Source: Actinomyces graevenitzii C83
GTDB taxonomy: Bacteria > Actinomycetota > Actinomycetes > Actinomycetales > Actinomycetaceae
DNA length: 64,000 bases
Reading direction: 5' to 3'
Assembly (NCBI RefSeq): GCF_000239695.1
Contig: NZ_JH470338.1
Coordinates: 1,130,670-1,194,669 of the forward strand
The notes below the pieces were generated by a model that worked only from the letters and a program-made list of their open reading frames with translations, was not told the DNA's origin and did no database searches. Within the stretch, counting starts at the first letter, position 1. Every line of letters begins with the position of its first letter. Both the position numbers and the translations under genes were made by a program. This document shows positions 16,752 to 26,615 of the stretch, in pieces.

Positions 16752-18049
16752 TTTTCAACCTCCTTAGCAGACTTGGCGGGCACTGCGTGGCGGGTAGAGA
16801 CAGGCAGTTCCTGCCCGGGCAGCGGCGGGACCGGGTAACCACCGGCGAAAGCGTCAAACTTGTCGCTTTCAGGCTCTTCCTTCTCGGACTTAGATTCAGG
16901 CCAGAAGAACAGCACCACCATGGTCACCACGCAGATCACGCTTAGACCCAGCAGCAGCTGCTGTGCGTCCATGTCAGTGAAGGCGCGCAGGCCCTGCACA
17001 ATGGCCACCAGCACAAACCAGGCTAGAGCCACCGGAATCAGGAACTTCCAACCAAAACGCATGAACTGGTCGTAGCGGAAACGCACCAAAGTACCACGGG
17101 TCCAAATCATGAAGAACATGCAGGCCCAGATCTTGGCCATGAACCACAGTACCGGCCACCAGCCAGAGTCGGCGCCCTGCCAAATCAGGGTTAGCGGGCC
17201 GGCGCTCCAGCCACCTAGGAACAAGGTGGTGCACACGGCGGACACGTTGAACATGTTGATGTATTCGGCCAGGAAGAACCAGGCGAACTTCATGGAGGAG
17301 TACTCCACCATGTGTCCAGCCACCAGCTCACCTTCAGCTTCAGGAAGGTCGAAGGGCAGGCGGTTAACTTCACCAATCATGGAGATGACGTAGATCAGGA
17401 AGCTGGGCAGCAAGCCCACACACCACCACAGGTTGGTCTGTGCGGCCACAATCCCGGAGGTGGACATGGAACCTGAAACCAGGAACACGGTCACAATGGA
17501 CAGACCCATGGCCAGCTCGTAGCTGATCACCTGGGCGGCGCTACGCACTGCACCAAACAGCGGGTAGGTGGAGTGGGCAGACCAACCACCTAGCACAATG
17601 CCGTACACCCCAAAGGCGGTGATAGCCAGGATGTAAAGCACCGAGACCGGGAAGTCAGTTAGTTGCAGCGGGGTGTGGTGACCAAAGAAGCTCACCGAAG
17701 GCCCAAAGGGGATCACCGCGTAAACCATGAAGGCACAGAAGGCGGCAATGGTGGGGGCCAGCAGGTAGATGAACTTTTCGGCGCCCTTAAGCCAGAAGTC
17801 TTCCTTCATGATCAGCTTGCCTGCGTCGGCAACAGCCTGAAGCAGACCTAGCGGACCGTTAACGTTAGGCCCTAGACGGGTCTGCATACGGCCCAGGCCG
17901 CGACGTTCAACCCACAGCGCCATAATCACGGACAGGATCAAAAATACCGCTAGGAATACGGCTTTGATCAGCGTAATCCACCAGGGGGTGTCAGAAAAGT
18001 CCGCAGTTACCCCGGCTGCGGTTGGCAGCGTCATAACGACGGCGTGCAT
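16748..18049 (-). CDS. nuoH: NADH-quinone oxidoreductase subunit H
   Basis: NuoH forms the quinone-chamber base in the membrane arm. The 433-residue protein has eight or nine helices. Signatures include [17 protein letters not shown] and [17 protein letters not shown]. The final 60 residues are a charged and Pro-rich cytoplasmic tail ([11 protein letters not shown]), longer than in enterobacteria but common in this phylum. The stop codon of nuoG directly precedes the start. Confidence 0.97.
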   Translation of the reverse strand: MHAVVMTLPTAAGVTADFSDTPWWITLIKAVFLAVFLILSVIMALWVERRGLGRMQTRLGPNVNGPLGLLQAVADAGKLIMKEDFWLKGAEKFIYLLAPTIAAFCAFMVYAVIPFGPSVSFFGHHTPLQLTDFPVSVLYILAITAFGVYGIVLGGWSAHSTYPLFGAVRSAAQVISYELAMGLSIVTVFLVSGSMSTSGIVAAQTNLWWCVGLLPSFLIYVISMIGEVNRLPFDLPEAEGELVAGHMVEYSSMKFAWFFLAEYINMFNVSAVCTTLFLGGWSAGPLTLIWQGADSGWWPVLWFMAKIWACMFFMIWTRGTLVRFRYDQFMRFGWKFLIPVALAWFVLVAIVQGLRAFTDMDAQQLLLGLSVICVVTMVVLFFWPESKSEKEEPESDKFDAFAGGYPVPPLPGQELPVSTRHAVPAKSAKEVEK

Positions 18050-20659
18050 TTACTTCACCTCCGAGAGATTAACGATAAGACCTTGGCCGCCGCCTAGGCT
18101 CTGACGCACGGTGGAACCGGCCGAGCATTCGGGAAGCCAAACAGTGTTGGGTGCTAGCGGTGCGATTACCGCCGGCAAAGTGATCGAGCCGGTTTCCGTG
18201 CTGACTTGCAGCTGGCTGCCGGAGTGGATGCCATTAGCCTTGGCCAGTTCGCGGGCCACGTAGACCACCGGGCGGCGCGCGGTGGCGGCCAGGTGCTCTT
18301 CGAAGTCCTGTAGGCGCCCGCCGTCAAGCATGGGCTTGTGGGTGGCCAGGTAGGCCTGCCCGGGGGCCAGTTTGCTAGTGGCGACGGCGCTGGTGGGCTG
18401 CATGTTAGGATGCGTTGCGCTAATGCCCAGGCCGGCTAGCTCACGGTGCAGCTCAGCTAGGTCATTTACGTGCAGGTCAGATCCCATTTCTGCAGCCAGC
18501 ATGGCCAGTACCTGACGGTCGGTGCGGGCACGTGAAACGTGGGCCTGACCGAAGGGACGCACGCGGCCTTCCCAGTTAACGAAGGTGCCGTTCTTTTCTA
18601 CGGGCGGGGCCACGGGGAAGACCACGTCGGCGTGCTCGCTGATTTCTGAGCGGCGCACCTCTAGCTGTACCAGGAAGCCAGCTTCGCTCATGGCGGTGCG
18701 GGCCAGTCCCGGGTCGCTAAAGTCGCGCAGGTCAACGCCACCAACTACCAGGGCGTCTAGGCCGTCGGCGCTGAGCACCGAGTTAAGGATGGCCTCAGTG
18801 TCGCGGCCGGCAGCGCTGGGCAGGGCGCCCCATAGCTGCTCAACCTGGGCGCGGGCGGCGTCGTCGGCAACTAGGCGACCACCAGGCAGCAAGCCCGGCA
18901 GGGTACCAGCCTCGATACCACCACGTTCACCGGCGCGGCGCGGCACCCAAGCCAGGCGGGCACCGGTGCGCTTAGCCAAAGCGTCGACGGCGCTGAGCAG
19001 GCCGGGCACCTCGGCGGCGCGTTCACCAACCAGGATGGTGGCGCCCTCTGCGCTAAGGGCCTCGGTTAGCTCGGCGGGCAGGGCCTTAACAGCGGCAACC
19101 TCACTACCGGGGGTGGCGCTGATGATGTTGGCGCGTAGCTTTACCGAACCGGCGCTCTTAATCGGAGCCACGGTGTGCACCTTGAGGCCACGGTTGTTTA
19201 CGGCCTTGTGTAGACGCAGGAACAGCGAACCGCACTCGTCCTCAGGCTCTAGGGCCACCAGCAGCACCGTGCCGGCGCTTTCCAGGCTGGTGTAGGTGAC
19301 GCGGCCAAGGCCGCGACCAGCCACGTTAGCGGCGATGAAGGCTTCATCCTCAGCGCCGGCGGGGCGTACTCGCTGGTCGATGTCGTTGGTGTGGGCCACG
19401 GTGCGGGCAAAGCGCGACCAGGCCCAAGCGTCCTCTAGGGTCAGTCGGGCGCCTGGTAGGAAACCCACGCCACCAGCGGCGATGGCCTTAGCCAGGCCCT
19501 GCGCGGCGACGTCGAGAGCGTCGGGCCAGCTGGTGGGAACCAGGGTGCCGTCAGCTTCACGTACCAGCGGGGTGGTCAGGCGGTCCGGAGCGCTGGCCCA
19601 CGGGAAGGCGAAGCGGTCCTTGTCGGTGATCCACTCTTCGTTGACCTCGGGGTCGTTGCCGGCCATGCGGCGCAGCACCACACCGCGACGCATGTCCACG
19701 CGGATGGCGGAGCCGGAGGCGTCGTGCTCGGTTACCGAGTCGGTGGAAACCAGGTCCATGGGGCGGGCCCGGAAACGGTACTTGGCGCTGGTGAGGGCAC
19801 CTACGGGGCAGATCTGGATGATGTTGCCCGAGAAGTAGGAAGCGAAGGGACGTCCGCTTACATCCTGGTTGGCCACCTCAGCGCCGGCGGTTAGACCGTC
19901 TTGCACGCCGCTCTGGCCACCGGGGCCGGCCAGGGTGGGGTCGGGAACCAGGTGGTGCTCGCCGCGAATGTCCTGCGTGCCCGCATAGTCGCCGGGTTCG
20001 TGGAAGTCCAGGGCGGTGGCGTCAAAGCGGCCAATCTGCTCACCGTACATCCCCGAGTGCTCGCCGGCGGGGTGACCGCCACCGCGTCCTTGCAGAGCGA
20101 TGAAGCGGTCGCCAGCGATCTGGTCTGCGAAACGCACGCAACGCTGGCACAGGATGCAGCGGTCGCGGTCTAGCAGGATCTGGCTGGTTAGGCGCAGCGG
20201 CTTGGGGAAGGTGCGCTTAACGTCGGTGAAGCGGGTGATGGACTGGCCGCCCTGTTCCATGAGCTTAAGCGCTTGGTTCTGTAGCGGGCATTCGCCACCC
20301 TTGTCGCAGACCGGGCAGTCTAGCGGGTGGTTGATCAGCAGGAACTCCATGGTCCCGTTCTGGGCCTTGGCAGCTACCTGGCTGGTTGCCTGGGTTTCGA
20401 TCTCCATGCCTTCCATGGCGGTCATGGCGCAGGAGGGCTGGGGCTTGGGCATCTTGCGTACGACGCCGTCACGCCCGGGCATAGCTACTTCCACCAGGCA
20501 CTGGCGGCAGTTAGCTGAGGGCTTTAGCAGCGGGTGGTCGCAAAAACGCGGGATGCGCACGCCCACCTGTTCGGCAGCGCGGATTAGCAACGTACCCTTG
20601 GGCACGGCTACCGTGGCGCCGTCGATCTTGATGTTTACCAGGTCGGTCATAGAAGTCAC
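18050..20659 (-). CDS. nuoG: NADH-quinone oxidoreductase subunit G with atypical internal insert
   Basis: NuoG holds several Fe-S clusters of the electron wire. The N-terminal ferredoxin part has C-D-H-P-L-L-K-P-S-A-N-C-R-Q-C. Then come H-P-L-D-C-P-V-C-D-K-G-G-E-C-P-L-Q, the pair C-I-L-C-Q-R-C-V-R-F, and I-C-P-V-G-A-L. The rest is the molybdopterin-oxidoreductase-like scaffold. Between D-R-F-I-A-L-Q-G-R-G and P-F-A-S-Y-F-S-G-N (about residues 195-268) lies an insert of some 70 Gly/Asp/His-rich residues, longer than I know from other actinobacteria. All cluster cysteines outside it are kept. The end of the gene joins nuoH without a gap; the start overlaps nuoF. Confidence 0.96.
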   Translation of the reverse strand: MTSMTDLVNIKIDGATVAVPKGTLLIRAAEQVGVRIPRFCDHPLLKPSANCRQCLVEVAMPGRDGVVRKMPKPQPSCAMTAMEGMEIETQATSQVAAKAQNGTMEFLLINHPLDCPVCDKGGECPLQNQALKLMEQGGQSITRFTDVKRTFPKPLRLTSQILLDRDRCILCQRCVRFADQIAGDRFIALQGRGGGHPAGEHSGMYGEQIGRFDATALDFHEPGDYAGTQDIRGEHHLVPDPTLAGPGGQSGVQDGLTAGAEVANQDVSGRPFASYFSGNIIQICPVGALTSAKYRFRARPMDLVSTDSVTEHDASGSAIRVDMRRGVVLRRMAGNDPEVNEEWITDKDRFAFPWASAPDRLTTPLVREADGTLVPTSWPDALDVAAQGLAKAIAAGGVGFLPGARLTLEDAWAWSRFARTVAHTNDIDQRVRPAGAEDEAFIAANVAGRGLGRVTYTSLESAGTVLLVALEPEDECGSLFLRLHKAVNNRGLKVHTVAPIKSAGSVKLRANIISATPGSEVAAVKALPAELTEALSAEGATILVGERAAEVPGLLSAVDALAKRTGARLAWVPRRAGERGGIEAGTLPGLLPGGRLVADDAARAQVEQLWGALPSAAGRDTEAILNSVLSADGLDALVVGGVDLRDFSDPGLARTAMSEAGFLVQLEVRRSEISEHADVVFPVAPPVEKNGTFVNWEGRVRPFGQAHVSRARTDRQVLAMLAAEMGSDLHVNDLAELHRELAGLGISATHPNMQPTSAVATSKLAPGQAYLATHKPMLDGGRLQDFEEHLAATARRPVVYVARELAKANGIHSGSQLQVSTETGSITLPAVIAPLAPNTVWLPECSAGSTVRQSLGGGQGLIVNLSEVK

Positions 20660-21999
20660 CGTCCGCTTTCCGTGATTGCACTGGCTGCGTAGGGGAAGAG
20701 CTCACAAGCCGGGGTGGTGTAACCAGCCTCGAACTCGGAGCGGAAACGCTTGATGCCGCTTAGCACCGGGGTGGCGGCAGCGTCACCTAGCGCACAGAAG
20801 GAGCGCCCAGCGATGTTGGAGGCAATCGACTCCAGCTTTTCCACGTCACCCGGCAGGCCCTTACCGGCCTCTAGGCGCAGCATGATTTGGCGCATCCAGT
20901 AGGTACCTTCACGGCAAGGCGTGCACTTACCGCAAGATTCGTGCTGGTAAAACTCGGTCCAGCGAGTCACTACGCGCACAACCGAAACAGTCTCATCAAA
21001 TACCTGTAGGGCGCGGGTACCCAGCATAGAGCCGGCGGCACCTACAGACTCGTAGTCCAGGGGAACATCGAGCTCATCTTCAGTGAAGATGGGGGTGGAG
21101 GAACCACCGGGCACCCAGAACTTGAGCTGGTGACCGTTGCGGATACCGCCACACATGTCGATCAGCTCGCGCATGGTGATGCCGAAAGGAGCCTCAAACT
21201 GGCCGGGGTTACGCACGTGCCCAGAGACGGAGAAAATACCGTGACCCTTAGACTTTTCAGTACCCATAGCGGAGTACCAAGCGGCGCTTTCACGCAGGAT
21301 GCCGGGCACCTGGGAGATGGTCTCAACGTTGTTGATAACGGTGGGACGCGCGTACAGACCGGCCACAGCCGGGAAGGGCGGCTTTAGACGCGGGTGACCA
21401 CGGCGGCCTTCGAGCGAGTCCAGCAGCGCGGTTTCTTCACCACAGATGTAGGCGCCCGCGCCGGCGTGAGCAGTAATGGTTAGCGGCTGCTTGCCGTCCA
21501 GGCCAAAACCGGTGTCTAGCAGGCCAGATTCCATAGCCTCACGGGCCGCAGCCAGCAGGCGGCGGTAAACCTGGCTAACCTCACCGCGCAGATATACGAA
21601 AGCGTGGTCGCAGCCGATAGCGCGCGAAGTGATCGCTATACCCTCAATCAGGGCGTGCGGGTTACCCATAATGGTGGGGATGTCCTTGCAGGTGCCCGGC
21701 TCGGACTCGTCGGCGTTAACCACCAGGTAACGCGGCTTGCCGTCGGGGGCGGGCAGGAAGGACCACTTCAGGCCGGTGGGGAAGCCTGCACCACCACGGC
21801 CGCGCAGGCCGGAAGCCTTAACCAGCTCAACAATTTCGCTAGCCTGCATTTTCTTGGCCTTAGCTAGGCCCTCATAGCCGCCGTGACGACGGTAAACGTC
21901 CATAGTCCAGGAGCGGTCTACACCCCACATGGAGGTCAAGATGGGCGTTAGCGTCCCTGGCGCACTGTAAGCGGGCTGTGCCACTGCAGTGTCACTCAC
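20656..21999 (-). CDS. nuoF: NADH-quinone oxidoreductase subunit F (NADH/FMN site)
   Basis: NuoF binds NADH and FMN and carries cluster N3. The 447-residue protein has the nucleotide-binding G-L-R-G-R-G-G-A-G-F-P-T-G-L-K-W and the FMN region Y-I-C-G-E-E-T-A-L-L-D-S-L-E-G. The cluster motif is E-S-C-G-K-C-T-P-C-R-E-G-T, with a distant Cys in F-C-A-L-G-D-A. It overlaps nuoE and nuoG by four bases each. Confidence 0.97.
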   Translation of the reverse strand: MSDTAVAQPAYSAPGTLTPILTSMWGVDRSWTMDVYRRHGGYEGLAKAKKMQASEIVELVKASGLRGRGGAGFPTGLKWSFLPAPDGKPRYLVVNADESEPGTCKDIPTIMGNPHALIEGIAITSRAIGCDHAFVYLRGEVSQVYRRLLAAAREAMESGLLDTGFGLDGKQPLTITAHAGAGAYICGEETALLDSLEGRRGHPRLKPPFPAVAGLYARPTVINNVETISQVPGILRESAAWYSAMGTEKSKGHGIFSVSGHVRNPGQFEAPFGITMRELIDMCGGIRNGHQLKFWVPGGSSTPIFTEDELDVPLDYESVGAAGSMLGTRALQVFDETVSVVRVVTRWTEFYQHESCGKCTPCREGTYWMRQIMLRLEAGKGLPGDVEKLESIASNIAGRSFCALGDAAATPVLSGIKRFRSEFEAGYTTPACELFPYAASAITESGR

Positions 22000-22667
22000 T
22001 TGGTTTCCTCCTTCGGTGCGCTCCAGCCCTTTTCCTGGGCAATTGTTTGTCCTAGCAAGCTGGGGGCGCCAGCGCTGATGCCCTCATCTACCAGGCCGTC
22101 TTCAAAACCAGCCAGTAGGTGCTCGTTTTGCTTGAAAGTGGGCACCTGCTTGGGGCCACGGGTGGGGCCGACCGGCTTGCCCTGACGTAGCTTGTCCACC
22201 AGGTCAACGGCCTTGGCTGGGGTCTGGTTGTCAAAGAACTCCCAGTTAACCATCACTACCGGCGCATAGTCGCAGGCCGCATTGCATTCGATGCGTTCTA
22301 GCGAAATGCTGCCGTCTTCAGTGACGCCGTCGTTGCCGATGCCCAGGTGCTCGCTAACCGCGTCCCAAACCGCGTCTCCACCCATAACCGCACACAGTGC
22401 GTTGGTGCATACACCCACGTGGTACTGGCCGCCGGGGTGACGGCGGAACTGGCTGTAGAAGGTGGCTACAGCGCTAACCTCGGAGGTGGTTAGGTTCAGG
22501 GTTTCAGCGCAAAAACGGATGCCATCAGGCGAGACGAAACCGTCATAGCTCTGAATTAGGTGCAGCATCGGGATCAGCGCGCTACGCTCATGCCCGCTGG
22601 GGTAACGCCCCATGATCTGGGCGCTTTCTTCACGTAGACGCGTCAAAGTTGCTTCGTCATAACTCAT
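21996..22667 (-). CDS. nuoE: NADH-quinone oxidoreductase subunit E (2Fe-2S)
   Basis: NuoE carries the N1a cluster. The 223-residue thioredoxin-like protein has V-C-T-N-A-L-C and I-E-C-N-A-A-C-D-Y-A-P, which hold the four ligand cysteines. A 55-residue C-terminal extension (K-P-V-G-T-R-G-P-K onward) is typical of actinobacterial NuoE. It overlaps the end of nuoD and the start of nuoF. Confidence 0.96.
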   Translation of the reverse strand: MSYDEATLTRLREESAQIMGRYPSGHERSALIPMLHLIQSYDGFVSPDGIRFCAETLNLTTSEVSAVATFYSQFRRHPGGQYHVGVCTNALCAVMGGDAVWDAVSEHLGIGNDGVTEDGSISLERIECNAACDYAPVVMVNWEFFDNQTPAKAVDLVDKLRQGKPVGPTRGPKQVPTFKQNEHLLAGFEDGLVDEGISAGAPSLLGQTIAQEKGWSAPKEETK

Positions 22668-24025
22668 CAGCGGTCCACACCTCCTAGTACGGGGTCGATG
22701 GAAGCCAGAGTCGGAACGATGTCGGCAAGCATGCCGCCCTCTCCCATAATGGCCATGGACTGCAGGTTAGAGAAGGAAGGATCCCTAAAGTGCACGCGGT
22801 AGGGGCGAGTGCCGCCGTCGGAAACTAGGTGCACACCCAGCAGACCCTTAGCGTGCTCAACCGTCTGGTAAACCTGCCCTGCGGGCACGTGGAAGCCCTG
22901 GGTGACCAGCTTGAAGTGGTGGATCAGGGATTCCATGGAGGTGCCCATGATTTCACGCACGTGCTCTAGGGACTGGCCCTGGCCGTCGGCGGCTAGGCTC
23001 ATGCGGGCCGGCCAAGCGATAGCCGGGTCATCCACCATGGTGGGCTCGCCCTCTAGCTGCTCTAGGCGCTCAAGGCACTGGGAGACAATCTTGAGAGACT
23101 GGAAGCATTCATCCATACGCACGCGCATACGGTTGAAGCAGTCAGAGCGGTCGTAAACCGGCACGTCAAAGTCGTAGGTTTCATACCCGCAGTAGGGGGC
23201 GCTCTTACGCAGGTCCATCGGGTAGCCGGTGGCGCGCAGGCAGGGACCGGTTAGGCTCAGGGCCATGGCTCCGGCCAGGTCGATCTCACCGACGCCGATC
23301 ATACGGCCGCGCAAAATCGGGTTACCCATGCACAGCTTTTCCAGCTCGCCCAGGTCACGCTTGATGTTGGGCAGGGTGGAGCGGATAAACTCTACCGCGC
23401 CTGCGGGAATGTCTTGGGCTAGGCCGCCGGGGCGCACAAAGGCGTGGTTCATGCGCAGGCCGGTGATCATTTCGTAGGCGCGCAAAATGTTTTCACGGCC
23501 ACGGAAGGCGATGGTCAGCAAGGTGGTACCACCCAGCTCGTTACCACCGGTTCCCACCGCGATCAGGTGGGAGGCGATGCGGTTTAGCTCCATGAGCAGC
23601 ACACGCACTACCGAGGCCTTCTCGGGCACCTGGTCAGTAATACCCAGGGCCTTTTCCACTGCCAGAGCCCAAGCCACTTCCTGGAAGAAGGGGGCCACGT
23701 AATCCATACGGGTTACGAAGGTGGCGCCTTGGGTGAAGGTGCGGAACTCCATGTTCTTTTCGATACCCGTGTGTAGGTATCCGGTGCCTACGCGCACATC
23801 GGTGACATGTTCACCTTCCACCTCTAGCACCAGGCGCAGCACGCCGTGGGTGGAGGGGTGGACGGGACCCATGTTCAGCACGATGCGATCATCGCGCACG
23901 CGTTCTTCTTCATCACGGGCAGCAATCTGGGCTAGTACTTCATCCCAGTCACCACCGTTAGTTTGGAACTGGGGAGCGTCAGCGGCCAGAGAGTCTAGTG
24001 CTGCACCGGTTGCGTGAATGCTCAT
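22667..24025 (-). CDS. nuoD: NADH-quinone oxidoreductase subunit D (49-kDa type)
   Basis: NuoD shapes the quinone-binding pocket with NuoB. The 452-residue protein contains [15 protein letters not shown], whose His contacts the quinone head group. It also has Y-L-H-T-G-I-E-K and a C-terminal [11 protein letters not shown] ending. The first 35 residues are a variable leader. The stop of nuoC touches its start. Confidence 0.97.
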   Translation of the reverse strand: MSIHATGAALDSLAADAPQFQTNGGDWDEVLAQIAARDEEERVRDDRIVLNMGPVHPSTHGVLRLVLEVEGEHVTDVRVGTGYLHTGIEKNMEFRTFTQGATFVTRMDYVAPFFQEVAWALAVEKALGITDQVPEKASVVRVLLMELNRIASHLIAVGTGGNELGGTTLLTIAFRGRENILRAYEMITGLRMNHAFVRPGGLAQDIPAGAVEFIRSTLPNIKRDLGELEKLCMGNPILRGRMIGVGEIDLAGAMALSLTGPCLRATGYPMDLRKSAPYCGYETYDFDVPVYDRSDCFNRMRVRMDECFQSLKIVSQCLERLEQLEGEPTMVDDPAIAWPARMSLAADGQGQSLEHVREIMGTSMESLIHHFKLVTQGFHVPAGQVYQTVEHAKGLLGVHLVSDGGTRPYRVHFRDPSFSNLQSMAIMGEGGMLADIVPTLASIDPVLGGVDR

Positions 24026-24762
24026 CAGCGGTAAGACCTCCGAGTGTCAGCGGGGGGCGTGGATGCGCCCTTGTATTCGACCGGGATACCACCTAGCGGG
24101 TAATCCTTGCGTTGGGGGTGGCCTACCCAGTCATCGGGCATGGCCGTGCGGGTGAGGCCGGGATGACCGTCAAAAACGATGCCCATCAGGTCCCAGGTTT
24201 CACGCTCGTGCCAGTCGTTACCGGGGTAAACGCTAACTACTGAGGGCACGTGCGGGTCGGTGTCGGGAACAGCTACCTCAATGCGCAGCTGACGGCTGCC
24301 GTGGGTTAGGCTCATCAGCTGGTAGCAGGCGTGCAGTTCGCGGTCTTTGTCGCCGGGGTAGTTAACGCCCGAGACCCCAATGCACAGCTCAAAGCGCAGG
24401 TCGGGGTCGTCACGCAGGTACTGCATTACGGCCACCAGGTGCTCGCGTACCACAAAAATGGTTAGCTCTCCGTTTTCTACAACTACCTTCTCGATTACCT
24501 GGGAGGGTTCCAGCCCGCCCTTGCGTAGGTCTTCGATTAGGTCGTCGACGACGGCGTCGAACCAGCCACCGTAGGGGCGCACCGCTGCGGGGGCTAGGGT
24601 GATTACCTGGCTGAGGCCGTCAAAACCGGTGGTGTCACCGGCGTCTTTGGCCCCAAATAGGCCGTGTTCGCTGCCGATAACTTCCAGGGCTAGCTGCGGG
24701 CGTACGGCGACGCCGTCGACTTCAGCCACTGCCTCGGTTGCCTGACTTAGCTCTTCACTCAT
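24025..24762 (-). CDS. nuoC: NADH-quinone oxidoreductase subunit C (30-kDa type)
   Basis: The 245-residue protein has the 30-kDa signature [16 protein letters not shown] and, near the C-terminus, the [13 protein letters not shown] motif. It is separate from NuoD, unlike the fused form in E. coli. The 50-residue leader is poorly conserved. It overlaps nuoB by four bases. Confidence 0.96.
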   Translation of the reverse strand: MSEELSQATEAVAEVDGVAVRPQLALEVIGSEHGLFGAKDAGDTTGFDGLSQVITLAPAAVRPYGGWFDAVVDDLIEDLRKGGLEPSQVIEKVVVENGELTIFVVREHLVAVMQYLRDDPDLRFELCIGVSGVNYPGDKDRELHACYQLMSLTHGSRQLRIEVAVPDTDPHVPSVVSVYPGNDWHERETWDLMGIVFDGHPGLTRTAMPDDWVGHPQRKDYPLGGIPVEYKGASTPPADTRRSYR

Positions 24763-25316
24763 GCCAGCAGGCCTTTCTGTGCGTGGGTGGGGGTGGCGGC
24801 CAGAGCGGCAGCCTCGACGGCGCGGGCGATCTCCTTGCGGTGGCCCAGCAGCGGGCGCTTGGAGATCTGCTTGGTCAGCTCCAGCATGGCGTTGATCAGC
24901 ATTTCGGGGCGCGGGGGGCAGCCGGGCAGGTAGATGTCTACCGGCACAATGTGGTCAGCGCCCTGCACTACGGCGTAGTTGTTGAACATACCGCCGGTGG
25001 AGGCACAGGCACCCATGGAGATAACCCACTTGGGCTCAGGCATCGAGTCGTAGACGTTACGCACGATGGGGGCCATCTTGTGGCTTACACGCCCGGAAAC
25101 GATCATCACGTCAGCGTGACGCGGCGAGGCACGGAACACCTCCCAACCGAAGCGGGCCAGGTCGAACCGCGGGCCGGCGGTGGCCATCATTTCGATAGCG
25201 CAGCAGGCCAGACCCATGGTGACGGGCCACAGCGAACGTGACTGGGCTAGGCCGGCCACGGTCTCAACGCTGGTTAGCAGGAATCCGGGGTTACCGGCTT
25301 GGTTTTCTTGGCTCAT
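24759..25316 (-). CDS. nuoB: NADH-quinone oxidoreductase subunit B (cluster N2)
   Basis: NuoB holds cluster N2, the last Fe-S centre before quinone. The tandem cysteines are in [10 protein letters not shown], the third in [11 protein letters not shown], and the fourth in [10 protein letters not shown]. The 185-residue length is normal. It begins 15 bases after nuoA. Confidence 0.97.
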   Translation of the reverse strand: MSQENQAGNPGFLLTSVETVAGLAQSRSLWPVTMGLACCAIEMMATAGPRFDLARFGWEVFRASPRHADVMIVSGRVSHKMAPIVRNVYDSMPEPKWVISMGACASTGGMFNNYAVVQGADHIVPVDIYLPGCPPRPEMLINAMLELTKQISKRPLLGHRKEIARAVEAAALAATPTHAQKGLLA

Positions 25317-25331
25317 ACTTTTATCCCCTTA

Positions 25332-25691
25332 TCAGTCCCAATCCAGGCCGCCACGACGCCATTCAAGGACGTAGGGAACGGTGATTAGGGCGATGAAAAT
25401 AAGTGCTGCTACCAGCCCGAACAGGCCTAGCTTTGCGAAAGAGCTGGCCCAGGGGTAAAGGAACACGACCTCAATGTCGAAGATGATAAAGGTCATACCT
25501 ACCAGGTAGAACTTGACTGGGAAGCGCCCGTGAGCGTTGTTGGCAGGAGTCGGATCCACACCGCACTCATAGTTACGCACCTTGGTGGAGTTGCGCCGGT
25601 TGGGGCTGATAATGGCAGACATTGCCAGACCACCAATGGCGATAAGTAGCGCAACTGCCCCCATCACCAGTAAGGAGACATAGGGATTCAC
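25332..25691 (-). CDS. nuoA: NADH-quinone oxidoreductase subunit A
   Basis: NuoA is the first gene of the operon. The 119-residue protein has three membrane helices, the loop motif Y-E-C-G-V-D-P and the helix F-I-I-F-D-I-E-V-V-F-L-Y-P-W. The loop cysteine is the one exposed in the deactive state in other complexes. The operon promoter must lie in 25692-25916, shared with the divergent menG. Confidence 0.97.
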   Translation of the reverse strand: MNPYVSLLVMGAVALLIAIGGLAMSAIISPNRRNSTKVRNYECGVDPTPANNAHGRFPVKFYLVGMTFIIFDIEVVFLYPWASSFAKLGLFGLVAALIFIALITVPYVLEWRRGGLDWD

Positions 25692-25916
25692 GGCGAGAAC
25701 ACCATCCTTTTACGCACAGAGATTGACATTTAAACTGTAGTAGCTAGGCGCCAGGGGCTGCGCACACGACGCACTTAACCTCTAGCTTTTCCCCATATTA
25801 CGCCAAAAGTTCGTTTTTACGACGGATTGTCACACCTAAGTAAAATGCTTTATTACGCGCGGTTTAGCTTGCTTAAATCTGCGCTTATAAGCTCTAAAAC
25901 CTGAGATGATTAGACC
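25692..25916. promoter_or_regulatory. Divergent promoter region between nuoA and menG
   Basis: This A/T-richer 225-base stretch separates two respiratory units that are read outward. On the plus strand TATAAG near 25887 could serve as a -10 for menG, but its -35 is weak. I saw no clear operator or riboswitch. Shared control of complex I and menaquinone genes is possible but not shown. Confidence 0.4.
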
Positions 25917-26615
25917 ATGTCACGAGCCAGCCTAAATAAGGACCCGCGCGAAGTAGCGGGCATGTTCGACACTGTCGCCCGCCGCTACGATTTAACCAAT
26001 GACGTCATGAGCGGTTTCCAAGTGCGCGCTTGGCGAGCAGTTACCCGCGCTGCCGTTGGCGCCGGCCCGGGCATGAAGGTTTTGGACCTGGCTGCGGGCA
26101 CGGGCACCTCCGCTAACGACTATGCCCTTGCTGGCGCCCAGGTGGTGGCCTGTGACTTCTCCATTGGCATGATGCAGGAGGGTAAGCGCCGCTACCCGGA
26201 GCTGCAGTTTGTGGCTGGGGATGCCACCGCTTTGCCTTTTGCCGACGACGCTTTTGACGTGGTCACTATCTCTTACGGCCTGCGCAATGTGAACGACACT
26301 TTGGCGGCTTTACGCCAAATGTATCGGGTCACTAAGCCCGGGGGGCGGATTGTGATTGCGGAGTTTTCCACCCCCACTACTCCGGTGGTGCGCGAGAGCT
26401 ACAAGTGGTTTTTAGGTCACGTAATGCCCCCAGCGGCCAGGGTGTTTTCTTCCAATGTTGAGTCTTACGACTATTTGGCCGAGTCGATTTTGTCTTGGCC
26501 TAACCAGGAGGCGTTGGCGCAGTTGATGCTTGCGGCTGGTTGGCGTCAGGTGGCTTATAAGAATCTCTCTGGCGGCATTGTGGCGCTGCATCAGGCGGTT
26601 AAGCCCAGCGCATGA
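25917..26615 (+). CDS. menG: Demethylmenaquinone methyltransferase
   Basis: MenG (UbiE family) uses S-adenosylmethionine to methylate demethylmenaquinone in the last step of the pathway. The 232-residue protein has [13 protein letters not shown], the SAM motif [10 protein letters not shown], and the UbiE-specific [11 protein letters not shown] and [11 protein letters not shown]. The stop overlaps the start of menF by four bases. Confidence 0.96.
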   Translation: MSRASLNKDPREVAGMFDTVARRYDLTNDVMSGFQVRAWRAVTRAAVGAGPGMKVLDLAAGTGTSANDYALAGAQVVACDFSIGMMQEGKRRYPELQFVAGDATALPFADDAFDVVTISYGLRNVNDTLAALRQMYRVTKPGGRIVIAEFSTPTTPVVRESYKWFLGHVMPPAARVFSSNVESYDYLAESILSWPNQEALAQLMLAAGWRQVAYKNLSGGIVALHQAVKPSA

